Origin: a bacterium | Lineage (GTDB): Bacteria > Planctomycetota > Planctomycetia > Gemmatales > Gemmataceae | Length of the DNA stretch: 48,903 nucleotides | Direction of reading: 5' to 3' | Assembly: GCA_017308215.1 (NCBI GenBank) | Contig: JAFKFQ010000400.1 | Span: 1 to 48,903, forward strand | In this document: positions 1-7,566 of the stretch, one piece after another | How the letters are laid out: every line of letters begins with the position of its first letter | Position numbering within the stretch: position 1 is the stretch's first letter | Notes under the pieces: generated by a model | What the model saw: the letters and a program-made list of their open reading frames with translations, nothing else | Told to the model about the DNA's origin: nothing | The model's database searches: none | Program-made: the position numbers and the translations under genes

Positions 1-30
1 CACCGACCCGTCGCCGTCGCCGAAACTCAT
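1..30 (-). CDS. Possible 5' end of a gene running off the left edge
   Basis: On the minus strand an ATG at 30-28 is preceded by GGAG six bases upstream and opens a frame reading MSFGDGDGSV to the window edge. Only ten codons are visible, so no family can be named. It would be transcribed divergently from the histidine kinase gene at 229. The start signal is the only support. Confidence 0.3.
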   Translation of the reverse strand, partial: MSFGDGDGSV

Positions 31-228
31 TCGCCGCTCCGCATTAGGGATGGTGGAGTGTACCGGCGCGGCGGGGCGGCGGTCAACGGCGACATGGCGG
101 GTATGCCGGTGTTGCTCCAAGGGCGTCAGAATCCCGCCCGGCACGCCCGCGCGCCGCTCGCCTGTTGCCCCCGCCGCGCCGGGCGGGTAGCGTAATGCCG
201 TTCGCCCGCCCGCGCTCCCGAGGCCGCC

Positions 229-1950
229 GTGCCCCGTCTGATCGTCCTCCGCGGGGTGGACGAGGGGAAGCAGTTCGACGTGTCCGGCCCGGCCGTGGTC
301 GTCGGCCGGCACTCGAGCAACCCCGTCTCCCTGCACGACACCCAGGTGTCCCGCCGGCACATGGAGCTCCGCTCCCTCCCCGACGGCGGGTACCAATTGT
401 TCGACCTCGGCAGCGGCAACGGCACGCTCCTCAACGGCCAGCCGGTGAGGGCCGCGCCGCTCCGCACCGGCGACCGGATCGTCGTCGGCCAGACGCAGCT
501 CCTCTACACCACGGGCCGCGCCGACGCCCCCGTCCGCGACGAGCTCACCGAGCGCGTCCGGCTCATGGGCCGCGACCCCGGGTCGGACGTGCTCTCGGCC
601 ATCGTCCGCACCATCGACGCCGACGCGGGCAGCCAGATCCTCTCGCGCCCGGCGGCGGCGAATTCCGACTGGGTGAAGGCCCGCCTCGCCGGCCTCGCGG
701 CGCTGTACGAGACGGCGGAGGCGGTCAGCCACATCCTCGACGTGGACGAACTCCTCGCCCGGGTGATGGACCTCGCCCTCCGCACCGCCGACGCCGATCA
801 CGGCTGCTTCATGCTCAAGGATGAAGCCGGCAACCTCGCCGCGAAGGCGGCGCGCTACAAGGACGGGCTCAGCCGCCAGGAGGAACTCGCGGTCAGCCGC
901 ACGATCGTCGATTACGTCCTCAGGGAGAACCAGGGCGTCCTCGTCACCGACGCGCAGACCGACGCCCGGTTCCGTGGCGGGGCGAGCATCCACCGGCACC
1001 ACATCCGCGAGGTGATCTGCGTACCGCTGAAGGGCCGCCGCGAGACGCTCGGGGTGATGTTCCTCGACACGCAGTCGACCCTGAAGCAGGTCGTGAGCGG
1101 CGGCACCGGGACCGGGACGTTCACCGAGGACCACCTGCACCTGGCGAGCGCCGTCGCCCACCAGGCGGCGATCGCCGTGGAGGAGAGCCGCTACCACCAG
1201 GCGCTCGTGTCGGCGGAGCGGCTCGCCGCCGTCGGGCAGACGATCGCGGCGCTCAGCCACCACATCAAGAACATCATGCAGGGCGTCCGCTTCGGGTCGG
1301 ACATGGTGCGGACCGCGCTCGGCGACGGCGATAAGGAGTTGCTGACGAAGGGCTGGCGCCTCGTCGAGAAGAACCAGGGGCGGATCGACGCCCTCATCCT
1401 CGACATGCTCAGCTACTCGAAGGAGCGCGAGCCGGCGATCGAGCCGACCGACCTGAACAAGCTGTGCGAGGACGTACTGGAACTGGTCCGCGGCCGCGCC
1501 GCCGAGCGCGGGGTGACGCTGGAGTGGCGGCCGGGGGCGAACGTGGCCGCGGTCCCGTGCGACCCCGACGGCATCCACCGCGCCGTGCTGAACCTCGTGA
1601 GCAACGCCATCGACGCGCTCGAGGACCGGCCGAACGGCAAGGTCGGCGTGCAGGCGCTGCTGGAGCCGGACGGCGCGTGGGCGAAGGTGATCGTGCTCGA
1701 CAACGGCCCCGGCATCCCGGCGGACCAGATCGACGCGGTCTTCAAGCCGTTCGTGAGCACGAAGGGGAGCCGCGGCACCGGCCTCGGCCTGCCGGTGAGC
1801 CGCAAGATCCTACGCGAGCACGGCGGCGACATCGTGGTGCAGAGCGTCGCCGACAAGGGGACCAAGTTCACCTGCCGCCTGCCGATGAAGGCCGCCTACG
1901 GCGACCTGTCCGGCACGACGCAGTTCGTCCCCGTGCGACCACCGGACTGA
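229..1950 (+). CDS. FHA-GAF sensor histidine kinase
   Basis: Cytoplasmic sensor kinase of 573 residues with no membrane segment. An FHA domain (about 22-92, with GRHSSN and SRRHMEL) should bind phosphothreonine peptides. A GAF domain (about 155-318) is followed by the dimerisation helix with H-box ALSHHIKN (His344) and an HATPase domain: N-box NLVSNAIDAL near 455, G1 DNGPGIP at 491-497, G2 GTGLGL at 516-521. The residue after the phospho-acceptor His is His345, where most kinases have Glu or Asp. Start is GTG at 229 with GAGG upstream. Two bases downstream begins a receiver-like protein that lacks the phospho-acceptor Asp, so the true output partner is not in view. Family assignment is firm; the signal sensed is unknown. 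Confidence 0.93.
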   Translation: MPRLIVLRGVDEGKQFDVSGPAVVVGRHSSNPVSLHDTQVSRRHMELRSLPDGGYQLFDLGSGNGTLLNGQPVRAAPLRTGDRIVVGQTQLLYTTGRADAPVRDELTERVRLMGRDPGSDVLSAIVRTIDADAGSQILSRPAAANSDWVKARLAGLAALYETAEAVSHILDVDELLARVMDLALRTADADHGCFMLKDEAGNLAAKAARYKDGLSRQEELAVSRTIVDYVLRENQGVLVTDAQTDARFRGGASIHRHHIREVICVPLKGRRETLGVMFLDTQSTLKQVVSGGTGTGTFTEDHLHLASAVAHQAAIAVEESRYHQALVSAERLAAVGQTIAALSHHIKNIMQGVRFGSDMVRTALGDGDKELLTKGWRLVEKNQGRIDALILDMLSYSKEREPAIEPTDLNKLCEDVLELVRGRAAERGVTLEWRPGANVAAVPCDPDGIHRAVLNLVSNAIDALEDRPNGKVGVQALLEPDGAWAKVIVLDNGPGIPADQIDAVFKPFVSTKGSRGTGLGLPVSRKILREHGGDIVVQSVADKGTKFTCRLPMKAAYGDLSGTTQFVPVRPPD

Positions 1951-1952
1951 GC

Positions 1953-2411
1953 ATGCCGCGCCGCCGCCCGCAACTCGTCGTGCTCGAAGCGGAGCCGCAC
2001 GTCGCCCGCCAGCTCGCGGAACTCGCCGCCGAGAACCAGTGGCTCGTGCGCCCGGCGCGCACTAGCCCCGCTGCGCGCGACCTCGCCCGCGACCGCCGCC
2101 CGACGGTGGTGTTCGTCGAGTTCCGCCCCGCCGACCCGGCCGCGGTTGCACTCGTCGCCGACCTCCACCACGTCGCCCCGGACGCCGGCGTGGTCGCGGT
2201 CAGCGACGAGAAACTGTCCGAGGCGGACCGGGCGGCGTGGACGGCGGTTCTGCTCGACCTCGGCGCCCGGTACGTCCTCTTCCCGCCGCTCACGAAGCCG
2301 ATTCTCGAAGACCTGGCGAGCGGGCTGATGGCCGTCGCCACCGGTGCCGCGCTCGGCGCGCCCGCCGTCGGCGAGGAGGTAATCGACCTCGCCGACGAGG
2401 ATGACGAGTAA
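1953..2411 (+). CDS. Degenerate response-regulator receiver-like protein
   Basis: A 152-residue protein whose ATG lies two bases after the stop of the kinase gene, so the pair is very probably co-transcribed and coupled. The order of hydrophobic strands (VVLEAEP, TVVFVEF, AGVVAVSD, ARYVLFPPLTKP) and the late KP follow a CheY-like receiver. However, the acidic pair after strand 1 is EAE, and the Asp normally phosphorylated at the end of strand 3 is replaced (FVEF). The tail is acidic (VIDLADEDDE). I read it as a pseudo-receiver that may bind or modulate the kinase without being phosphorylated. An unrelated Rossmann-like fold cannot be excluded. Confidence 0.7.
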   Translation: MPRRRPQLVVLEAEPHVARQLAELAAENQWLVRPARTSPAARDLARDRRPTVVFVEFRPADPAAVALVADLHHVAPDAGVVAVSDEKLSEADRAAWTAVLLDLGARYVLFPPLTKPILEDLASGLMAVATGAALGAPAVGEEVIDLADEDDE

Positions 2412-2436
2412 GCATGTAATTGATCGGTACTGCCAC

Positions 2437-2441
2437 GGAGG
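2437..2441 (+). promoter_or_regulatory. Shine-Dalgarno GGAGG that sets the start at 2447
   Basis: GGAGG at 2437-2441 is five bases before GTG 2447. The reading frame could begin at TTG 2420, but that codon has no such site, so the GTG is preferred. Confidence 0.6.
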
Positions 2442-2446
2442 GCGCA

Positions 2447-2986
2447 GTGACGAAGAGCTTGAGTTCGCTGAAAGTGGTGTCGTACACCAAACGCCACGTC
2501 CCCAACGATTACCCGGATGGCGACCTCCCCTGGCAGGTGTATCACACCGTCCGCAACGCGCTCGTCCACACCTGCCGCCGGTTTGGTCCGGTCGGGCCGA
2601 TGGGCGCGGCGAAGATCGTGCCGGGGTTCGAGAGCGCGTATCACGCGTTCGTCGCCGATCCTTCCGTTTGGGAGCCGGGCGACTCGGACCCGATGTACTT
2701 CATCCTCGACGATCAGCTGAACCACGAGCGCTACTGTTACGCCGAGCTCTACGGTGACAACCCGTTTTCCGCCGACTGGCTGTTTGCCGTCTCGGAGACC
2801 CTTCGGGAGTTCGACGGCTGGGGGCTCGGGGTGTCAAACATCCCGTACAGTTACGTCATCGTCTTCGGAACACGCATCCTCGTGAGCGGGCGGCTGGCCG
2901 GCTGTCGGTCGGCCGCGGAGGTTATCACCACGGCCGGGCGACTGCTCAAGCGCCGCAACAGGAAGTGGTGGCAGTTCTGGAAGTGA
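2447..2986 (+). CDS. Hypothetical protein with Trp-rich basic tail
   Basis: A 179-residue protein that I do not recognise. It contains many aromatic residues, an apparently soluble body (PDGDLPWQVYHTVRNAL, SDPMYFILDDQ, AELYGDNPFSADWLFAV) and a short basic, Trp-rich C-terminus (KRRNRKWWQFWK). There is no signal peptide or membrane helix. Start is GTG with a good Shine-Dalgarno five bases upstream. It lies 35 bp after the pseudo-receiver gene and 44 bp before waaA on the same strand, so it may belong to either transcript. Coding is supported by length and consistent codon use. Confidence 0.72.
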   Translation: MTKSLSSLKVVSYTKRHVPNDYPDGDLPWQVYHTVRNALVHTCRRFGPVGPMGAAKIVPGFESAYHAFVADPSVWEPGDSDPMYFILDDQLNHERYCYAELYGDNPFSADWLFAVSETLREFDGWGLGVSNIPYSYVIVFGTRILVSGRLAGCRSAAEVITTAGRLLKRRNRKWWQFWK

Positions 2987-3030
2987 ACCGCTCTGGACCG
3001 CCGCCACCGCCGCGGGGTACGCTCCCGGCG

Positions 3031-4329
3031 ATGCTGTTCAACCTCCTCTACCTCGCCGCGCTGGCGGTACTGGCGCCGTGGCTGGTGTGGCGGGCCGTCG
3101 CGACCGGCCGCTACCGCCGCGACCTAGTTGCCAAGCTGGTCGGCCCCGCGACGGTCCTGAACCCCGGGCGCCGGCCGGTGGCGTGGTTCCACGCGGTCAG
3201 CGTCGGCGAGGTGAACCTGCTCGGCACACTCGTTCCCGCGTTCCGCGCCCGGCACCCGGACTGGCTCGCGGTCGTGTCGACCACCACCGACACCGGCCTC
3301 GCCGAGGCCCGCAAGCGCTTCACCGACCTGCCGGTGATCCCGTGGCCGTTCGACTTCACCTGGGCGGCGGCCGCCGCGTTCGACGCCGTGAAACCGACGG
3401 TGCTGGTGCTCGCCGAGAGCGAGCTGTGGCCGAACGTGCTTGCGGAAGCCGAGCGGCGCGGCGTACCGGTGGTGGTGGCGAACGCCCGTATGAGCCCGCG
3501 CAGCGCCCGCCGCCTGCGCCGCTTCGCCGGGATCGCGCGGCGGGCTCTGTTCGGGCGGGTGGCGCGGTTCGCGGTGCAGGAGCCGGAGTACGCGGCGCGC
3601 TTCCGCGAACTCGGCGTGCCGGCGGCGAAACTGCACGTCACCGGGTCGATCAAGTACGACGGCGCGTTGAAGGAGCGCGACACCGCGGCCACCCGCGCCC
3701 TGGCGCGACTGTTGGGCCACGACGACTCCGCGCTCGTCTTCCTCGCTGGCAGCACACACGCCCCTGAAGAATCGCTGGTACTGACCGCATTCGCCCGGCT
3801 GCGCGAGCGGTTCCCACGGGTGCGACTCGTACTCGTCCCGCGGCACCCGGACCGCTTCGAGGAAGTCGCCCGGCTGGTCGAAGCGAGCGGCCTGCCGTTC
3901 GTCCGCCGCAGTCAGGTCGCGACGCCGCTCGCGGCGCTGCCCGCGGTTCTCCTACTGGATTCGGTCGGCGAACTCGGCGCCGCGTGGGGGCTCGCCGATG
4001 TCGGTTACGTCGGCGGAACGCTCGACGGCCGGCGCGGCGGGCAGAGCATGATCGAGCCGGCGGGGTACGGCGTGCCGTGCGTGTTCGGTCCGCACGTCTG
4101 GAACTTCGCTGACGCCGCCCGCCGCCTCGTCGAGGTCGGCGGCGCGACGATGATCCCCGACGCCGCCGGCCTGGAGCCGGCGCTGGCCGCGCTTCTTGCC
4201 GACGACGCGCTCCGCGAACGCATGGGCGCTGACGCCCGCGAGCAGGTCCGCCGCCAGCAGGGCGCCACCGCCCGCACCCTCGACGCCATCGACGCCGTGC
4301 TTCCCGTCGCCGCCCGCCGCGCGGCTTGA
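3031..4329 (+). CDS. waaA: 3-deoxy-D-manno-octulosonic acid (Kdo) transferase
   Basis: A GT-B glycosyltransferase (family 30) that transfers Kdo from CMP-Kdo to lipid IVA at the inner face of the cytoplasmic membrane, as part of LPS core assembly. The 432 residues match the usual length. The N-terminal hydrophobic helix (about 1-24) is the membrane anchor. WFHAVSVGE (52-60) carries the presumed catalytic Glu60. STTTDTG, ESELWPN, NARMS, GSTHAPEE, LVPRHPDRF and the donor-site GGQSMIEPAGYG follow in family order. The start is the ATG at 3031, since the open frame extends upstream through proline-rich non-coding-like sequence. thrC follows after 31 bp. Its presence implies a lipid A-bearing outer membrane. 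Confidence 0.95.
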   Translation: MLFNLLYLAALAVLAPWLVWRAVATGRYRRDLVAKLVGPATVLNPGRRPVAWFHAVSVGEVNLLGTLVPAFRARHPDWLAVVSTTTDTGLAEARKRFTDLPVIPWPFDFTWAAAAAFDAVKPTVLVLAESELWPNVLAEAERRGVPVVVANARMSPRSARRLRRFAGIARRALFGRVARFAVQEPEYAARFRELGVPAAKLHVTGSIKYDGALKERDTAATRALARLLGHDDSALVFLAGSTHAPEESLVLTAFARLRERFPRVRLVLVPRHPDRFEEVARLVEASGLPFVRRSQVATPLAALPAVLLLDSVGELGAAWGLADVGYVGGTLDGRRGGQSMIEPAGYGVPCVFGPHVWNFADAARRLVEVGGATMIPDAAGLEPALAALLADDALRERMGADAREQVRRQQGATARTLDAIDAVLPVAARRAA

Positions 4330-4360
4330 CCGCCGCGCGCGCCGCGGTAGCCTGACGGTT

Positions 4361-5581
4361 ATGCACTACGTTTCGCACCTCGAAGGCGCCATCGACGGCA
4401 CCGTGTTGCCGTTCGGCCAACTCGCCAACCTCCACAACGGCCGCCCGATCTGGGTCCGCTACCACCTCGACAAGGTGCGCAAGGCGGTCACGCCGGCCGA
4501 CATCGCCACGCGCCCGCCGTCCCTGTGGCGCTACCGCGAACTGCTGCCGCTGCCGCTCGACGTGGAACCGGTCACACTCGGCGAGGGGATGACACCGCTG
4601 CTGCCGTGCCCGCGGCTCGGGAAGGAGCTCGGCCTGTCGCGGCTGCTCGTGAAGGACGAGAGCCAGCTGCCGACGGGCAGCTTCAAGAGCCGCGGGCAGA
4701 CGGCGTGCGTGAGCATGGCGAAGTGGCTGGGCGTGACGCGCGTCGCCCTGCCGACTGCGGGCAACGCCGGCGGCGCGGCGGCGGCCTACGCGGCGCGGGC
4801 GGGGATGGAGTGCTTCATCTTCATGCCCGCCGACACGCCGGTCGTGAACCAGTTCGAGGCACACCTGTACGGCGCGAAGGCGTTCCGCGTGAACGGCCTC
4901 ATCAACGACTGCGGCAAGATCGTGAAGGACGGCGCCGAGCGGATGGGCTGGTTCGACCTCTCGACGCTGAAGGAGCCGTACCGCATCGAGGGGAAGAAGA
5001 CGATGGGGCTGGAGCTTGCTGAACAACTCGGCTGGACGCTCCCCGACGTGATCCTCTACCCGACCGGTGGCGGCACCGGGCTCGTCGGCATGTGGAAGGC
5101 GTTCCACGAACTGATCGAACTCGGCTGGATTCCGAAGAACACGAAGCTGCCGCGCTTCGTGTCGGTGCAGGCCGAGGGGTGCGCGCCGATCGTTACCGCG
5201 TTCGAGAAGGGCGAGCGGTTCGCCGACCTGTTCCCGAACGCGAAGACGGTGGCGAGCGGGCTGCGCGTGCCGGTCGCGGTCGGCGACTTCATGATCCTCG
5301 ACGCCATCCGCGCCAGCGGCGGGCTCGCTGTCGCCGGCCGCGAGGCGGCGATCGGCCCGTGGATGCGGCGGGCGAGCTCGGCGGAAGGGATCAGCGTTTG
5401 CCCCGAAACGGCGGTGTGCTTCGACGTGCTCGAACGCCTCGTGCAGGCCGGCACGATCGGCCGCGACGAGTCGGTGGTGGTGTTCAACACGGGGGCGGCG
5501 CCAAAGTACCTGGAAGCGCTCCCCGCCGAACTGCCGTTCCTCGACAAGGACCGCATCGACTGGGCGGCGCTCGGCGGCTGA
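4361..5581 (+). CDS. thrC: Threonine synthase
   Basis: A PLP enzyme converting O-phospho-L-homoserine to L-threonine, the last step of threonine synthesis in the cytoplasm. The 406-residue protein has fold-type II PLP features: the Schiff-base lysine in TGSFKSRG (Lys109), the phosphate-contact TAGNAGGAAAAYAARAG (752-type SGNAG loop, here TAGNAGG), and the glycine loop YPTGGGTG. The order ACVSMAKWLG, FMPADTP, VASGLRVP and CPETAV is that of threonine synthases rather than cysteine synthases. The first 70 residues are an N-terminal extension of the kind found in many threonine synthases. ATG at 4361 is the first good start after waaA. Threonine dehydratase or diaminopropionate ammonia-lyase are less likely alternatives. 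Confidence 0.9.
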   Translation: MHYVSHLEGAIDGTVLPFGQLANLHNGRPIWVRYHLDKVRKAVTPADIATRPPSLWRYRELLPLPLDVEPVTLGEGMTPLLPCPRLGKELGLSRLLVKDESQLPTGSFKSRGQTACVSMAKWLGVTRVALPTAGNAGGAAAAYAARAGMECFIFMPADTPVVNQFEAHLYGAKAFRVNGLINDCGKIVKDGAERMGWFDLSTLKEPYRIEGKKTMGLELAEQLGWTLPDVILYPTGGGTGLVGMWKAFHELIELGWIPKNTKLPRFVSVQAEGCAPIVTAFEKGERFADLFPNAKTVASGLRVPVAVGDFMILDAIRASGGLAVAGREAAIGPWMRRASSAEGISVCPETAVCFDVLERLVQAGTIGRDESVVVFNTGAAPKYLEALPAELPFLDKDRIDWAALGG

Positions 5582-5704
5582 CCCCCCTCGTCACGCCGTT
5601 CTCATTGATTCCGCGGCGCGCGCCCCGGTCACGGAGGATCAGAGTCTACTTGAAAAGAACCACGTTGGAGCGACATCGCGACCGCGGGCGACGATCGGAA
5701 GCGG

Positions 5705-6313
5705 TTAATTCGATTCGGGTAGCGCCACCGGCTCGCCCGGAACGGCCGGCGGGGAAGACGTGTGTGCCCAACGCATCCACCGTCGACGGAGCCAGGGCAG
5801 CGCAACAACCAGCCCGATCCAGAACGAGCAGCACACGCCGGTGTGCCACCAAGTCCGGTTCGAGTACGTCCGCACGAGTCGATACCCACCTCGCCCGTCG
5901 CGCTCCACCCGGTACACCTCATCGACCGTCAGGCCGGCGTGCAGTAGCCCCACCCGCCCTGACGAGTTCACATGGCCGATCACCCGGCCCGGGGTGATGT
6001 TGACGCCCGCGTTCATTTCTCGTGTCCGGTCCCCGTTTTCGGCCACGGTCACGTCGAGCCCGCTCAACCTGGGATCGCGGTCACTGCCGGACCCGTCGAA
6101 CCGCACCCGGACCGGGGTCGCCGGCGTCGCCTGCTGCACCTCACGGGGCGACGCCTCGCGCCTCGGCGACACGAAAATATCCACGTCGGTGATGTCGTCG
6201 GCGACGGCGACCGTGATGTGGACGGGGTGCGAGCGAGCCCACGGGGGCGCCCCGTCGGCCCGGGCGAGCCCGGGTGCGGTCAACACGAGCAGTAAGGCTC
6301 CGATCCGTCTCAT
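5705..6313 (-). CDS. Exported, membrane-anchored protein of unknown function
   Basis: A 202-residue protein. The ATG at 6313 follows a GAGGGGG ribosome site and begins a clear signal peptide (MRRIGALLLVLTAPGLARA). The mature part is hydrophilic and probably beta-rich (VHITVAVADDITDVDIFVSP, VNITPGRVIGHVNSSGRVG). A single C-terminal membrane helix (WHTGVCCSFWIGLVVALPWL) is followed by the basic stop-transfer RRRWMRW. It should therefore sit in the inner membrane with its bulk outside the cytoplasm. The gene diverges from the SPFH gene at 6547. I do not recognise the family. Confidence 0.75.
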   Translation of the reverse strand: MRRIGALLLVLTAPGLARADGAPPWARSHPVHITVAVADDITDVDIFVSPRREASPREVQQATPATPVRVRFDGSGSDRDPRLSGLDVTVAENGDRTREMNAGVNITPGRVIGHVNSSGRVGLLHAGLTVDEVYRVERDGRGGYRLVRTYSNRTWWHTGVCCSFWIGLVVALPWLRRRWMRWAHTSSPPAVPGEPVALPESN

Positions 6314-6450
6314 CGTGCCCCCTCGGTTCCCACTACCAACGACGCGCGAACCCGCGGTCGTATTCCCCGCTCTTCTCCGGCAGGGTGGCCGCAGGCGGTC
6401 TGAAGACCCGCGGCCTATGGGAACGCCGGGGCGTCGAACGTCACCTGGCT

Positions 6451-6492
6451 CCGATCTCCCAAATCGGTAAGCCGCCAATCCTTCACATTGGC
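6451..6492 (+). promoter_or_regulatory. Two short dyads upstream of the SPFH gene
   Basis: In the 233-bp divergent promoter region two inverted repeats with the same 7-base spacer lie 24 bp apart: CCGAT-N7-ATCGG (6451-6467) and GCCAAT-N7-ATTGGC (6474-6492). They could be operator half-sites, but the arms are short and could occur by chance. Confidence 0.25.
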
Positions 6493-6546
6493 AAGCCTTT
6501 GCGGCCACCCCATCACACGCACCACGGCCCGCGGGAGGGCACGACC

Positions 6547-7395
6547 ATGAGCGCGACCGCAGTCATCATCCGCGACACGCACCGGGGGCTGAAGTACGTC
6601 GACGGCGTGCTCACTGCGGTGCTCGGGGCCGGCCGCCACGAGTTCCCGCGCCGCCGGTGGTACAAGCCGTTCGCCCGGCGCCCGCAGGTCGAGATCACCC
6701 TCGTGGACCTGCGCAACCGCGACCTCACCATCAAGGGGCAGGAGATCCTGACCGCCGACAAGGTGGCGATCCGCGTCAGCATCCTGGTGCAGTTCGCGGT
6801 CGTAGACCCGAAGGCGGCGGTGCAGGCGGTGGCGAACTACGAGGACCGGCTGTACACCGACGTGCAGCTCGCCGCCCGCCGCAGCCTCGCCGCGATGACG
6901 CTCGAGGACATCCTCACGAACCGCACGCGCCTCAGCGACGACATCCTCCGCGAGGTGAAGGAGGTCGCGGCCGGCTACGGCGTGGCGATCGGCCGGGCCG
7001 ACGTGAAGGACCTCGTGTTCCCGGGGAACCTCCAGGACATCATGAACAAGGTGCTCGCCGCCGAGCGCACCAGCCAGGCCCAGCTGGTCGAGGCGCGGAC
7101 CCGCGCCGAGGTGCAGCGCATCGACGCCCAGACGAAGGCCGACGCCGGCCGCGTCCAAGCCCAAGCCGACGCCGACGCCGTCCGCGTCCGGGCCGAGGCG
7201 GACGCCGAGGCGGTGCGGGTGCGCGTGCAGGCGGAGCGCGAGGCGGTGGAGGAGCGGAGCAAGGCGGCGGCCGCGTTCACCACCCACCCGGCGCTGCTGC
7301 GGCTCGAGGAGCTGACCGCCCTCAAGGAACTCGGCAAGAACGCTAACGCCCGTATCTACCTCGACTTCGCGGAGGCGAAGAACGGCGAGGAGTGA
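6547..7395 (+). CDS. SPFH/band-7 domain protein (slipin-like)
   Basis: A 282-residue member of the stomatin/prohibitin/flotillin group. The band-7 core (about 5-165) includes the typical opening RDTHRGLKYVDG, LVDLRNRDL, LTADKVAIRVS, VQFAVVDPKAA and the IGRADVKDLVFPGNLQ region. A long Ala/Glu/Arg-rich coiled coil follows (about 165-250) with near-repeats of the type ADAVRVRAEADAEAVRVR, then a short C-terminal helix. Slipins normally begin with a membrane hairpin. Here the ATG at 6547 (GGGAGG upstream) leads straight into the band-7 domain with no hydrophobic segment, so membrane attachment would need a partner or lipid modification. It is followed by a 33-bp inverted repeat. Confidence 0.87.
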   Translation: MSATAVIIRDTHRGLKYVDGVLTAVLGAGRHEFPRRRWYKPFARRPQVEITLVDLRNRDLTIKGQEILTADKVAIRVSILVQFAVVDPKAAVQAVANYEDRLYTDVQLAARRSLAAMTLEDILTNRTRLSDDILREVKEVAAGYGVAIGRADVKDLVFPGNLQDIMNKVLAAERTSQAQLVEARTRAEVQRIDAQTKADAGRVQAQADADAVRVRAEADAEAVRVRVQAEREAVEERSKAAAAFTTHPALLRLEELTALKELGKNANARIYLDFAEAKNGEE

Positions 7396-7408
7396 GCCGC
7401 AAAGGGAG

Positions 7409-7496
7409 AATGGACCGGATAACAGGATGAACAGGATCACCGAACCAAGACCGACTCTGGCCTGGTGATCCTGTTCATCCTGTTATCCGGTCCATT
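7409..7496. repeat. Perfect 33-bp inverted repeat, 22-base loop
   Basis: 7409-7441 and 7464-7496 are exact reverse complements (core AACAGGATGAACAGGATCAC). The element lies 13 bp after the SPFH stop and 70 bp before the next gene, and ends with TTTT on the plus strand. It could terminate the SPFH transcript. Its arm length is far beyond an ordinary terminator, which suggests a dispersed palindromic repeat. Confidence 0.85.
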
Positions 7497-7566
7497 TTGA
7501 TTGCTCTCGCCGGTCGCGACGTGAACAATAGCCGCCGTCCCCTCTCCCGGCCGCCCCGAGCCCGCC

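Noticed and set aside
126..824. Long open frames overlapping the kinase gene on both strands
   Set aside because: Arg/Pro/Ala-rich translations without family motifs; they are shadows of the FHA-GAF kinase frame in GC-rich DNA.
7409..7496. Reading the 33-bp inverted repeat as insertion-sequence ends
   Set aside because: Only 22 bases lie between the arms, so no transposase can be encoded.
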